Shown here: in pieces, positions 20,701 to 28,385 of the stretch
Position numbering within the stretch: position 1 is the first letter of the stretch
How the letters are laid out: the number at the start of each line of letters is the position of its first letter
Assembly: GCF_017313265.1 (NCBI RefSeq)
Contig: NZ_JAFLQZ010000003.1
Location: forward strand, 62,001 to 126,000
Source: Hymenobacter telluris
GTDB lineage: Bacteria; Bacteroidota; Bacteroidia; Cytophagales; Hymenobacteraceae
DNA length: 64,000 nucleotides
Direction of reading: 5' to 3'
Position numbers and translations under genes: made by a program
The notes under the pieces: model-generated
The model's database searches: none
The model's input: only the letters and a program-made list of their open reading frames with translations
What the model was told of the DNA's origin: nothing

Positions 20701-20747
20701 AATTAAGAATTAAGAATTAAGAATTGAGTTGTTCTTGATTTCTAATT
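20701..20747. repeat. AATTAAG tandem repeat and partial inverted copy
   Basis: The 7-bp word AATTAAG occurs three times in tandem (20701-20721, plus AATT). About 10 nt further a partial inverted copy follows (20732-20747; 13/16 matches). It lies upstream of obgE in the spacer to adk. Possible weak hairpin; no function is evident. Confidence 0.6.
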
Positions 20748-20770
20748 CCTGAGGTAAGGCCTAAAAACGG

Positions 20771-20832
20771 CTGTCATCCTGGATTTGCGTCGTGTCTTCA
20801 ACCGAAGAGACAATGCAAATCCAGGATGACAG
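20771..20832. repeat. Perfect 18-bp palindromic intergenic repeat
   Basis: Arms 20771-20788 and 20815-20832 are perfect inverted copies, and a short imperfect inner stem (around 20793-20811) extends the hairpin. The arm opens with CTGTCATCC, similar to the 4395-4402 start of the palindrome at 4399-4462, which suggests one family. It lies between adk and obgE. Confidence 0.75.
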
Positions 20833-20871
20833 AGAGTTCTGCCGCTACCCAATAAGGTAGCAGCCGCAAAG

Positions 20872-21495
20872 TTACGCTTTTACTTCGTTGGTTGCCTGCT
20901 TGGTGTCTTGAGTGGTAGCAGCCTGGTGCTTGTCAATAACGGCGCAGATTTGCTCGAAGATGTTATCAATTTCACCGATGCCGTTCAGGGCGTGAAATTT
21001 GTTTTGTGCAGCATAGAAACCCGCCACCTGCGCGGTTTCGGTGTTGTAAACCGTTACGCGCTTGCGGATTTTGGTTTCGTCCTGATCGTCGGGGCGGTTG
21101 CTGGTTTTGCCGCGCTCTAAGAGGCGCTTCACCAACTCTTCTTCGGCCACTTCCAGCGCAATCATGCACGACACGCCCGTGTCGTAGCGCTGCGTGAGGG
21201 CATCGAGGCTTTCGGCCTGGGGTACCGTGCGCGGGAAACCGTCGAAGATGAAACCGTTAGCTTCGGTGTTGCCGGCCAGCTGGCTTTCAATCATGCCAAT
21301 CACCACTTCATCGGGCACAAGCAGGCCCTCGTCCATGAGCTTTTTGGCACGGAGCCCCAACTCGGTGCCTTGCGCAATTTGAGAGCGAAGCAGGTCGCCG
21401 GTGGAAAGGTGTACTAGGTTGTAACGCGCAATGAGCTTCTGACTTTGCGTTCCTTTGCCAGCACCGGGAGGGCCGAAAAGCACGATATTCAGCAT
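20872..21495 (-). CDS. adk: Adenylate kinase
   Basis: 207 aa. The P-loop is G8-PPGAGKG15-T. The AMP-binding stretch is STGDLLRSQI and FDGFPRTVPQAE. The LID region is short (RGKTSNRPDDQDETKIRKR), without the four-cysteine zinc site. Interconverts AMP + ATP and 2 ADP. A TATCTTTC box (minus strand, 21535-21542) lies just upstream and may be its promoter. Neighbours hpt and obgE are on the same strand. Confidence 0.96.
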   Translation of the reverse strand: MLNIVLFGPPGAGKGTQSQKLIARYNLVHLSTGDLLRSQIAQGTELGLRAKKLMDEGLLVPDEVVIGMIESQLAGNTEANGFIFDGFPRTVPQAESLDALTQRYDTGVSCMIALEVAEEELVKRLLERGKTSNRPDDQDETKIRKRVTVYNTETAQVAGFYAAQNKFHALNGIGEIDNIFEQICAVIDKHQAATTQDTKQATNEVKA

Positions 21496-21607
21496 AACTT
21501 GGGGTTTTGCGAAGAAAAAATTGTGTGGGGTTGGGAAAGATAAGCAAGGAAAGTTAAAGCTTATATACCCGCCAGCGAATTTTCACTGGTTAATCTTATG
21601 ATGTGCG

Positions 21608-22147
21608 CTATACGACTTTATAGACGTCGGGGTAGTTGCGGCCCAAACCATCGTAATCGAGGCCGTACCCCACAATGAAGTCGTTGGGAATGCTCAGGCC
21701 CACGTACCGAATGGCTAGTTCGTGTTGTAGGCACTCGGGTTTCATGAACAAGGTAGCCACTTCCAGCGAAGCCGGCTGCTTGGTGGCCAGCTTATCAAGC
21801 AGCATGCGCATGGTGTGGCCGGTATCTACAATATCTTCAAGCAGCACCACATGCCGGCCGGCGAGTTCTTCGGTCAGGCCCAGCACTTCCTTCACCTCAC
21901 CGGTGCTGCTGGTGCCTTGGTAGGAAGCAACACGGATAAACGACACTTCGCAAGGAATCTGCACGAGCTTCAGCAGGTCGGACGCAAACATGAACGAGCC
22001 GTTGAGGATTGCCAGGAAGAGCGGCTTTTTGTCGGCGTAGTCTTGGTTGAGGCGCGCGGCCAGTTCCTGCTCAACTTCTGCCAAGCGCGCAGCCGATAGA
22101 TAAGGCTTGAACTGCTTGTCGTGCAGCGAAATATAATCCGGGTTCAT
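21608..22147 (-). CDS. hpt: Hypoxanthine phosphoribosyltransferase
   Basis: 179 aa from ATG 22147 (MNPDYISLHD); the longer frame runs into the AC-rich repeat and is rejected. The PRPP loop is VVLLEDIVDTGHTM (about residues 99-112) and the purine-contacting segment is DFIVGYGLDYDGLGRNYPDV near the C-terminus. Converts hypoxanthine (and guanine) to IMP/GMP for purine salvage. A TACCTTTG promoter box lies 35 nt upstream (22182-22189). Confidence 0.94.
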   Translation of the reverse strand: MNPDYISLHDKQFKPYLSAARLAEVEQELAARLNQDYADKKPLFLAILNGSFMFASDLLKLVQIPCEVSFIRVASYQGTSSTGEVKEVLGLTEELAGRHVVLLEDIVDTGHTMRMLLDKLATKQPASLEVATLFMKPECLQHELAIRYVGLSIPNDFIVGYGLDYDGLGRNYPDVYKVV

Positions 22148-22181
22148 CCGTAGGGGGTTGGGCCGCAGGGGAGCGGGCCAC

Positions 22182-22189
22182 CAAAGGTA
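22182..22189 (-). promoter_or_regulatory. TACCTTTG -7 box for hpt
   Basis: On the minus strand this reads TACCTTTG, a perfect TAnnTTTG, about 35 nt before the hpt start codon. The upstream side is the AC-rich repeat (22191-22226); no TTG is seen at -33. Confidence 0.5.
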
Positions 22190-22190
22190 G

Positions 22191-22388
22191 CTTTTTCGTT
22201 TTTTGTTGTTGGTTTTTTGCTTTTCGTTTTGGCTTCGTTTCAGCAAGAAACCTTTGCTGTTTGCCGCCTACTACCGCTTGCGGAATTATACTTTCGCTTG
22301 AATTCCAACTGCTTTCGACAGAAACCAATAAGCAGTGCGAGTTCGGGCAGCAAACATCGGAAAACGAAAAACCAACCACAAAAAACGG
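22191..22388. repeat. Inverted pair of GAAAAACC-type repeats around a non-coding 131-bp stretch
   Basis: 22191-22226 and 22358-22388 are inverted copies of the same AC-rich repeat family seen at 5641-5674 and 6268-6301 (core 20/22 identical). The intervening 131 bp has no protein character. The right copy ends 3 nt from the hppA stop codon. Its layout, a repeat pair framing a short segment, mirrors the pair around the nucleotidase gene. Confidence 0.65.
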
Positions 22389-22391
22389 TGC

Positions 22392-24632
22392 CTACAGGTT
22401 GCGTAGCAGGGTGGTAACGGCCTCCGTAGCCTGCTCGGGCAGTTGGGCGTAGCGGACGTACGGGCGCACCTTCATTTCCAGTTGATTCCGGCCTTGCGCA
22501 GGCGCTACGCCACGCTCCGGAGCGGCAATGTGAGGCGCAATTACCAGCGACACAATGCTCATGAGCTTGATAAGAATGTTCATGGATGGGCCGGACGTAT
22601 CCTTGAACGGGTCGCCCACGGTGTCGCCCGTGACGGAGGCTTTATGGGCGTCGGAGCCTTTGTACTGCATCGTGCCATCAATCATCACGCCTTTCTCGAA
22701 CGATTTTTTGGCGTTGTCCCAGGCGCCGCCGGCATTGCTTTGGAAGATGGCCATGAGCACGCCGCTAACCGTAACGCCGGCCAGGGTGCCGCCCAGCACT
22801 TCGGGCCCGAAAGCAAACCCGATGATGATGGGCACAATCAGGGCAATGGCGCCGGGCAGCATCATTTCGCGGATGGCGGCCTGGGTGGAAATAGCCACGC
22901 ACTTCTCGTATTCGGGCCGGCCGGTGCCTTCCATAATACCAGGAATCTCGCGGAACTGCCGACGCACTTCCTGCACCATGGCCATAGCCGCACGGCCCAC
23001 TGCCGCAATAGCCAAACCCGAGAAAATAAACGGAATCATGGCCCCCACAAACAAGCCGGCCAGCACCCGCGCATTGCTGATGTCGATGGCCGTGATGTTG
23101 GCCGTGCCCATGAAGGCCGCAAACAAGGCCAGTGAAGTAAGCGCCGCCGAGGCAATGGCAAAACCCTTGCCAGTGGCGGCGGTGGTGTTGCCTACGGCGT
23201 CGAGAATATCGGTCCGCTCGCGCACCTCCTTGGGTAGCTCGCTCATTTCGGCAATACCGCCGGCGTTGTCGGCAATGGGCCCGAAGGCATCAATGGCTAG
23301 CTGCATGGCCGTGGTGGCCATCATGCCGGCCGCGGCAATTGCCACACCGTAGAGGCCCGCAAACTCGAAGCTGAGCACGATACCCGCCGCCAGCACGATG
23401 ATGGGCAGCACCGTGGATTCCATACCCACGGAAATACCGCCGATAACCGTGGTAGCGTGGCCGGTGCTGCTCTGGCGCACAATGCTGAGCACCGGCCGCT
23501 TGCCCATGGCGGTATAATACTCGGTGATGATACTCATCAGCGTGCCCACAACAAGGCCTACCACTACCGCCCAAAACACATCCAACGAAGTAAACGGCAC
23601 CGAGCCGGGCCGCCCAATAATCAAGTCGCCCGTGGGCAGCATCCAGCGAATGAGGAAGTAAGAAGCTACGGCCGACACGATGACCGATATGTAGTTGCCG
23701 GTGTTGAGGGCCGCCTGCACGTTGCCTCCTTCCTTCACCCGCACGCACAGAATCCCAATCAGTGAGGCCACAATACCCATCCCGGCAATCACCATGGGCA
23801 GCAGAATGGGCGAAAGACCCTGAAACTGGTCGCCGCGGGCTACCACCTCGCGGCCCAGCACCATAGTAGCCAGAATAGTAGCCACGTAAGAGCCGAACAG
23901 GTCGGCGCCCATGCCGGCTACGTCGCCCACGTTGTCGCCTACGTTGTCGGCAATGGTGGCGGGGTTGCGGGGGTCGTCTTCGGGGATGCCAGCTTCCACT
24001 TTGCCTACCAGGTCGGCACCTACGTCGGCGGCTTTGGTGTAGATGCCGCCGCCCACGCGGGCAAACAAGGCAATGCTTTCGGCCCCGAGCGAGAAGCCGG
24101 TTAGCACTTCCAGCGCCGTTTCCATCTCAATTCCGTTGGCCCCGCCGTTTTTGCTCACCACAAACAGCTGGTAGAACACGATAAACAACGAGCCCAACCC
24201 CAGCACGGCCAAACCCGCTACCCCCATGCCCATCACCGAGCCACCCGAAAACGACACGTTCAGGGCCTGCGACAGGCTGGTGCGGGCAGCCTGCGCCGTG
24301 CGCACGTTGGCTTTGGTGGCAATCTTCATCCCGATATACCCCGCCCCCGCCGACAGCAGCGCCCCGATAATGAAAGCCAGCACGATAACCGGGCTGGACT
24401 TCTCGCCGGTGCTGCCCAGGTAAAACAGAAAGGCGCAGGCAATCAACCCGAACATGGCCATCACCTTGTACTCCGCCTTCAGAAAGGCAATGGCGCCGTC
24501 GGCAATGTAACCGGCAATGGTGCGCATTCGCTCGTCGCCGGCATCCTGGCGGCTCACCCAACCGGAGCGCAGCCACGTGTATACCAAAGCCAGCAGCCCG
24601 AGTATGGGCACAACGTATAGAAAACCTGTCAT
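22392..24632 (-). CDS. hppA: Membrane-bound ion-translocating pyrophosphatase
   Basis: 746 aa, about 16 transmembrane helices. Pyrophosphate-binding motifs are intact: GGGIYTKAADVGADLVGKVEAG (194-215, with K200), DNVGDNVGDVAGMGADLFGSY (229-249) and the C-terminal SNAGGAWDNAKK and DTVGDPFKDTSGPS. At 481-490 the sequence is GNTTAATGKG with Ala (not Lys) after GNTT, which in this family marks the K+-dependent subtype. It couples PPi hydrolysis to pumping of H+ (or Na+) across the membrane; the pumped ion is not decided here. A TTG-N19-TATTTTAC promoter lies upstream. Confidence 0.96.
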   Translation of the reverse strand: MTGFLYVVPILGLLALVYTWLRSGWVSRQDAGDERMRTIAGYIADGAIAFLKAEYKVMAMFGLIACAFLFYLGSTGEKSSPVIVLAFIIGALLSAGAGYIGMKIATKANVRTAQAARTSLSQALNVSFSGGSVMGMGVAGLAVLGLGSLFIVFYQLFVVSKNGGANGIEMETALEVLTGFSLGAESIALFARVGGGIYTKAADVGADLVGKVEAGIPEDDPRNPATIADNVGDNVGDVAGMGADLFGSYVATILATMVLGREVVARGDQFQGLSPILLPMVIAGMGIVASLIGILCVRVKEGGNVQAALNTGNYISVIVSAVASYFLIRWMLPTGDLIIGRPGSVPFTSLDVFWAVVVGLVVGTLMSIITEYYTAMGKRPVLSIVRQSSTGHATTVIGGISVGMESTVLPIIVLAAGIVLSFEFAGLYGVAIAAAGMMATTAMQLAIDAFGPIADNAGGIAEMSELPKEVRERTDILDAVGNTTAATGKGFAIASAALTSLALFAAFMGTANITAIDISNARVLAGLFVGAMIPFIFSGLAIAAVGRAAMAMVQEVRRQFREIPGIMEGTGRPEYEKCVAISTQAAIREMMLPGAIALIVPIIIGFAFGPEVLGGTLAGVTVSGVLMAIFQSNAGGAWDNAKKSFEKGVMIDGTMQYKGSDAHKASVTGDTVGDPFKDTSGPSMNILIKLMSIVSLVIAPHIAAPERGVAPAQGRNQLEMKVRPYVRYAQLPEQATEAVTTLLRNL

Positions 24633-24676
24633 AAAGTGGTGGGGTTGGAAGTGGGAGAGAAACTGGATTCGAATGG

Positions 24677-24706
24677 GTAAAATAGAGTTTATTACCTAAT
24701 ATTCAA
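24677..24706 (-). promoter_or_regulatory. Candidate promoter for hppA
   Basis: On the minus strand: TTG (24706-24704), 19 nt, TATTTTAC (24684-24677), ending 44 nt before the hppA start codon. Spacing is ideal and the -7 box deviates in its last two bases. Confidence 0.45.
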
Positions 24707-24755
24707 GCTTCTCGCTTTCAACCCGAATCGGCCGTACGCCCTCCCCTGCCGCTGC

Positions 24756-25670
24756 TTACATCTCCCGCATCAGCACCTGATAGAGCGCCAGCATGCTGGC
24801 AATGTCGCGCTTGTCCACTATTTCATCGGGGGAATGCACGTTGTCCTCGGGGGCTCCGATGAAGCACCAGTCCCAGGGCTGCGCGCCGTGCTGGAGTTCC
24901 TTGGCATCGGAGCCGCCGCTGCCTTCCACTTCCAATTGGTGCGCAATGCCCGCCGCCTCGGCAATGCGGCGGATACGCTCTACGTAGGCGCGCCGCGGAA
25001 TCAGGGAGTCGCGCAGGGAGATTACCACGCCCTGGCCGGGCTGCACGCCTTCGGTTACCCAGGTGATGTCGGAAATCAGGGCCTGCCGCACGCCGTAGGT
25101 TTCGTAGATGTATTTGGCCAGATAAGCCACCGAGCCACCGCCGTGCTCTTCCCAGCAACTGAAGGCCACAATGCCGTTTTCGAGAGTTTCGCAGAGGCGC
25201 AGCGCGTTCCAAACGCCCAACCGATTGTCGAGGTAGCAGCTTTGCACGGTAGTTTCGGTTTCGCGGAAGTCGCAGTGAAATGTTAATTCGGTGCCACGCT
25301 CTATCTCGCGGGTGAACTCATAGCCGATTTCCCCCGTTTCTTCGTCTATGGTCAACCGACAGTCAATTTCGCCCTGTGCATCGCGCCCCACTAAGCGCGA
25401 CCCCGCTTCCAGCACCGGCCCCCCGATGCGCACCAGTTGTCGACCGTAGCGCACCGTAAAGCCAATACTATCCAGATGCGCGAAAACAGCGGTACGCGGG
25501 GCGCCAAAGACCAGCAGAATGCAATCCTGCCAGCCGTCGCCGGCCAGTACGGTGGGTTGCACTCGCCAGCTGTGTTGCTCTTGTTCAATGTAGCTGAGCA
25601 CGTACTGGGTAAGCGCTGTTTCGTTTCCGGCGGGGGCCGCAATCCGACATAAGGTGTGCAAAAGGTCCAT
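24756..25670 (-). CDS. M42-type metallo-aminopeptidase
   Basis: 304 aa from ATG 25670 (a GTG lies immediately before it). The co-catalytic two-metal centre is complete: H65-x-D67 in AHLDSIGF, D148 in LDNRLG, E174-E175 in WEEHGGGS, D201 in SDITWV and H279 in NVHSPDE. The GGSDAKEL loop fits M20/M42 peptidases. It is shorter than many M42 enzymes, with a reduced dimerisation/PDZ-like insertion (about 75-145). Cytoplasmic; peptide substrate unknown. The gene is divergent from the TPR protein. Confidence 0.82.
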   Translation of the reverse strand: MDLLHTLCRIAAPAGNETALTQYVLSYIEQEQHSWRVQPTVLAGDGWQDCILLVFGAPRTAVFAHLDSIGFTVRYGRQLVRIGGPVLEAGSRLVGRDAQGEIDCRLTIDEETGEIGYEFTREIERGTELTFHCDFRETETTVQSCYLDNRLGVWNALRLCETLENGIVAFSCWEEHGGGSVAYLAKYIYETYGVRQALISDITWVTEGVQPGQGVVISLRDSLIPRRAYVERIRRIAEAAGIAHQLEVEGSGGSDAKELQHGAQPWDWCFIGAPEDNVHSPDEIVDKRDIASMLALYQVLMREM

Positions 25671-25687
25671 CACAAGTCGTTATCTAG

Positions 25688-25716
25688 TTGAAACTAGGAC
25701 AAAAGCCATACTTTAG
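25688..25716 (+). promoter_or_regulatory. Candidate promoter for the TPR protein gene
   Basis: TTG (25688-25690), 18 nt, TACTTTAG (25709-25716). This is close to TTG-N19-TAnnTTTG, with one off-consensus -7 base. The start codon follows 65 nt downstream. Confidence 0.35.
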
Positions 25717-25780
25717 TTCTCCCACTGGGCGGCGCGGCACTGATCTATCATCGGCGACGCACTTGCAAGTAACTGTGTTT

Positions 25781-27025
25781 ATGATTCTCCGCCTCCGATT
25801 TATCCTGTTACTGCTGCTGGCTCCCACGCTGGTTTTCGCCCAGCAGCCTGATACCACTCGCTCGTCGTCGCCCATCCGCAACATCGAAACCGGTAACGTG
25901 GATGTGCTGCCCACGGCTAATACCAAAGGGTGGCTGCTGCTGGACAAGGACATTCAAACGGAGCTGGAAGGCGCGGTGCAAAACCTATACAACTGCAAGT
26001 ATGAGCGGGCTGAAAAGCAGTTTCGCTCTTTGCGGCGGCGCTATCCGCAGCACCCCATGCCTTATTTCCTGATGGGGTTGAGCCAGTGGTGGAAAATTGT
26101 ACCCACCAACATCAAGACCAAGCAGTACGACAAACTGTTTTTCGCCTATATGGATTCTACTATCCAGAAGGGTGAAGCACTGTATGATACTGATAACCGG
26201 AACTATGAGGCCTGCTTTTTTCTGGCGGCGGCCTATGGATTTGATGGCCGCCTGCACGCCGAACGGTCTAACTGGCCCAAGGCTACGGTAAGCGCCAAAC
26301 GGGCGTTGAAGTACCTGGAAATCAGCAAGGAAGCCAACGGATTGAGCCCAGAGTTCCTGTTTGGGCAGGCGCTGTTCAACTACTACGCCGTCTGGATTCC
26401 CGACAACTACCCGCTGCTCAAGCCAGTGTTGCTGCTCTTCCCAAAGGGCAACAAGCAGCTAGGGCTGCAACAGCTGCGCAGCGTGGCCGACAATGGCTTT
26501 TACGTGGGCCCGGAGGCTAAAGTATTCCTGATGCGCATTCTCAACAACGAGGAAAACAACTGGGAGGCCGCCGCACCCATTGCCCGCAACCTCGCCAAAA
26601 CATATCCCGACAACGGCTACTTTCAACGGTTCTATGCCTTGTCGTGCTTTAATTTAGGCGACTTCCGGGAGTGTGAGCGGTTGAGTCTGGAGATACTGAC
26701 GAAGCTCAACCAGGGCCTGCCCGGCTACGAGGCTACCAGTGGGCGCTACGCCACTTACTTTCTGGCTTGGCTGATGCAGAACCGCTATAAGGACTTGGAG
26801 AAAGCCAAGGATTATTACCAGCGCTGCATCGTTTTCTCGGAGCTGACCGACGAAGTGAAGGGCGGCTTTTACCTGCACTCCAACTACAACCTGGCCCGGA
26901 TAGCCGACAAGGAGAAAGACAAAGCCGCCGCCCGGCGCTATTACTTGATTGTAGCCGACATTGCCGACAAAAAGTCGGCGGCTTACCGCGAGGCCAAGGC
27001 TTACCTGAAGAAAAATAAGAAGTAG
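25781..27025 (+). CDS. Secreted tetratricopeptide-repeat protein
   Basis: 414 aa from ATG 25781, which gives a clean signal peptide (MILRLRFILLLLLAPTLVFAQ). The upstream in-frame extension is not hydrophobic. The body is made of helical TPR-like units. Examples are YNCKYERAEKQFRSLRRRYPQHPMP, NYFLAWLMQ-type helices and YNLARIADKEKDKAAARRYYLIV near the end. Probably a periplasmic protein-protein interaction module. It is 16 nt upstream of the polytopic membrane protein gene, so the pair is probably an operon bordering the polysaccharide locus. Confidence 0.85.
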   Translation: MILRLRFILLLLLAPTLVFAQQPDTTRSSSPIRNIETGNVDVLPTANTKGWLLLDKDIQTELEGAVQNLYNCKYERAEKQFRSLRRRYPQHPMPYFLMGLSQWWKIVPTNIKTKQYDKLFFAYMDSTIQKGEALYDTDNRNYEACFFLAAAYGFDGRLHAERSNWPKATVSAKRALKYLEISKEANGLSPEFLFGQALFNYYAVWIPDNYPLLKPVLLLFPKGNKQLGLQQLRSVADNGFYVGPEAKVFLMRILNNEENNWEAAAPIARNLAKTYPDNGYFQRFYALSCFNLGDFRECERLSLEILTKLNQGLPGYEATSGRYATYFLAWLMQNRYKDLEKAKDYYQRCIVFSELTDEVKGGFYLHSNYNLARIADKEKDKAAARRYYLIVADIADKKSAAYREAKAYLKKNKK

Positions 27026-27041
27026 GCTTTCCGAATCACTT

Positions 27042-28385
27042 ATGGAGCTAACCGACCTTTTTCTTACCCCGCTTTATCTGGCGCTGTTTTATGCGCTGGC
27101 CTATGCCGTGCGGCCAAAGGTCACCAACTTCTACACCAAGAAATACTTCATTCCTGCTCTGTCGCTCAAGTTTATGGGAGCAATTGGGCTGGGGCTGATT
27201 TACCAGTTCTACTACAAAGGAGGGGACACGTTCAACTACCATTACCACGCCACCATTATTCATGAGGCTTTCGGTGCCTCGTTCAGCACGGGCCTGAAAC
27301 TGCTAACCGCCTCTGAAAACTCGCCGGACATAGCGCCCTACACCGCGCGCATGTTCTGGTTTGGCAATGGCGGCGACAATACCGAGTTTTTTGTGGTGCG
27401 CATTGCGGCCTTTCTGGGGCTGCTGTGCTTTAATTCCTACACCGTAATAGCGCTGTTTTTCGCAATGATCAGCTTTACGGGCGTATGGGCCATGTACTTG
27501 GTATTCATTCGGGTATATCCGGCGGCCTATAAGCAGCTGGCTATTGCGGCCTTTTTCCTGCCTTCGGTCTTTTTCTGGGGCTCGGGCCTGATGAAGGATT
27601 CCTTATGCCTGGGAGCCCTCGGCTGGGTGTTCTACGGCTTCTATTACGGCCTGATTCTGAAGCGCAATATTCTCCGTTCGGCACTGTTTGGCGGGCTCGG
27701 CGCTTACTTGCTTGTCATGGTGAAAGTGTACATCCTGATGTCGTTTCTGGCGCCGGCACTGTTTTGGGTGTTTAATGAGAACAGTCAGCGCATTGGTAAC
27801 CCCTTGTTGCGCACGCTACTTAAGCCTTTCTTAGTAGTTATTGGCCTGGGCGTGGGCTACCTTGGCTCTGTCAATCTAACTAAAGGCGACGAGCGGTTTG
27901 ACGTCGAGAAGATTGGGGAAAGAAGCCGCATTACGCAGCAGGCCCTGTTTCTGCGCACCAAGGAAAATGGTTCGGCTTACAATATTGGAGAAATAGATGG
28001 CAGCCTGGGCAGCATTGTGCGGGTAGCACCACAGGCCGTATTTGTTACGCTTTACCGGCCTTTCATTTGGGAGGCCCGCAACCCCATCATGTTACTGTCG
28101 GCGCTGGAGGCGCTGTGGTTTACCTGGTTCACGGGCAGCATTCTGTTTCGGGCGGGGCTAATGCGCAGCTTACGGCTGATTGCCGCGCGCCCTATTATCT
28201 CCTTCTGCATCATCTTCACGGTTATTTTCGCCGTGGGCGTGGGCGTGAACAGCGGCAACTTTGGTACGCTGGTGCGCTACAAAATTCCGCTGATGCCGTT
28301 CTACCTGTCGGCGCTGTATATCCTCTACAGCGAGGCCACCCGCGCCGCCCAGCCAGCCTCTCGGCGCCGGGCCGTAGCCGCTTAA
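27042..28385 (+). CDS. Polytopic membrane protein, GT-C/polymerase-like
   Basis: 447 aa with about 10-12 transmembrane helices and a larger hydrophilic loop at about residues 50-115 containing FYYKGGDTFNYHYHA. The acidic/aromatic loop after the first helices is typical of GT-C-fold glycosyltransferases and Wzy-like polymerases, but I cannot place it in a family. It borders the glycan locus and follows the TPR gene. Its TAA stop shares bases with the stop of the convergent GT4 gene (TTAA at 28382-28385), so the two ORFs overlap by 4 bp. Confidence 0.7.
   Translation: MELTDLFLTPLYLALFYALAYAVRPKVTNFYTKKYFIPALSLKFMGAIGLGLIYQFYYKGGDTFNYHYHATIIHEAFGASFSTGLKLLTASENSPDIAPYTARMFWFGNGGDNTEFFVVRIAAFLGLLCFNSYTVIALFFAMISFTGVWAMYLVFIRVYPAAYKQLAIAAFFLPSVFFWGSGLMKDSLCLGALGWVFYGFYYGLILKRNILRSALFGGLGAYLLVMVKVYILMSFLAPALFWVFNENSQRIGNPLLRTLLKPFLVVIGLGVGYLGSVNLTKGDERFDVEKIGERSRITQQALFLRTKENGSAYNIGEIDGSLGSIVRVAPQAVFVTLYRPFIWEARNPIMLLSALEALWFTWFTGSILFRAGLMRSLRLIAARPIISFCIIFTVIFAVGVGVNSGNFGTLVRYKIPLMPFYLSALYILYSEATRAAQPASRRRAVAA

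Noticed and set aside
20701-20725. Possible CRISPR-like direct repeats (AATTAAG x3)
   Set aside because: Units are 7 bp with no spacers and no cas genes nearby. It is a simple tandem repeat.
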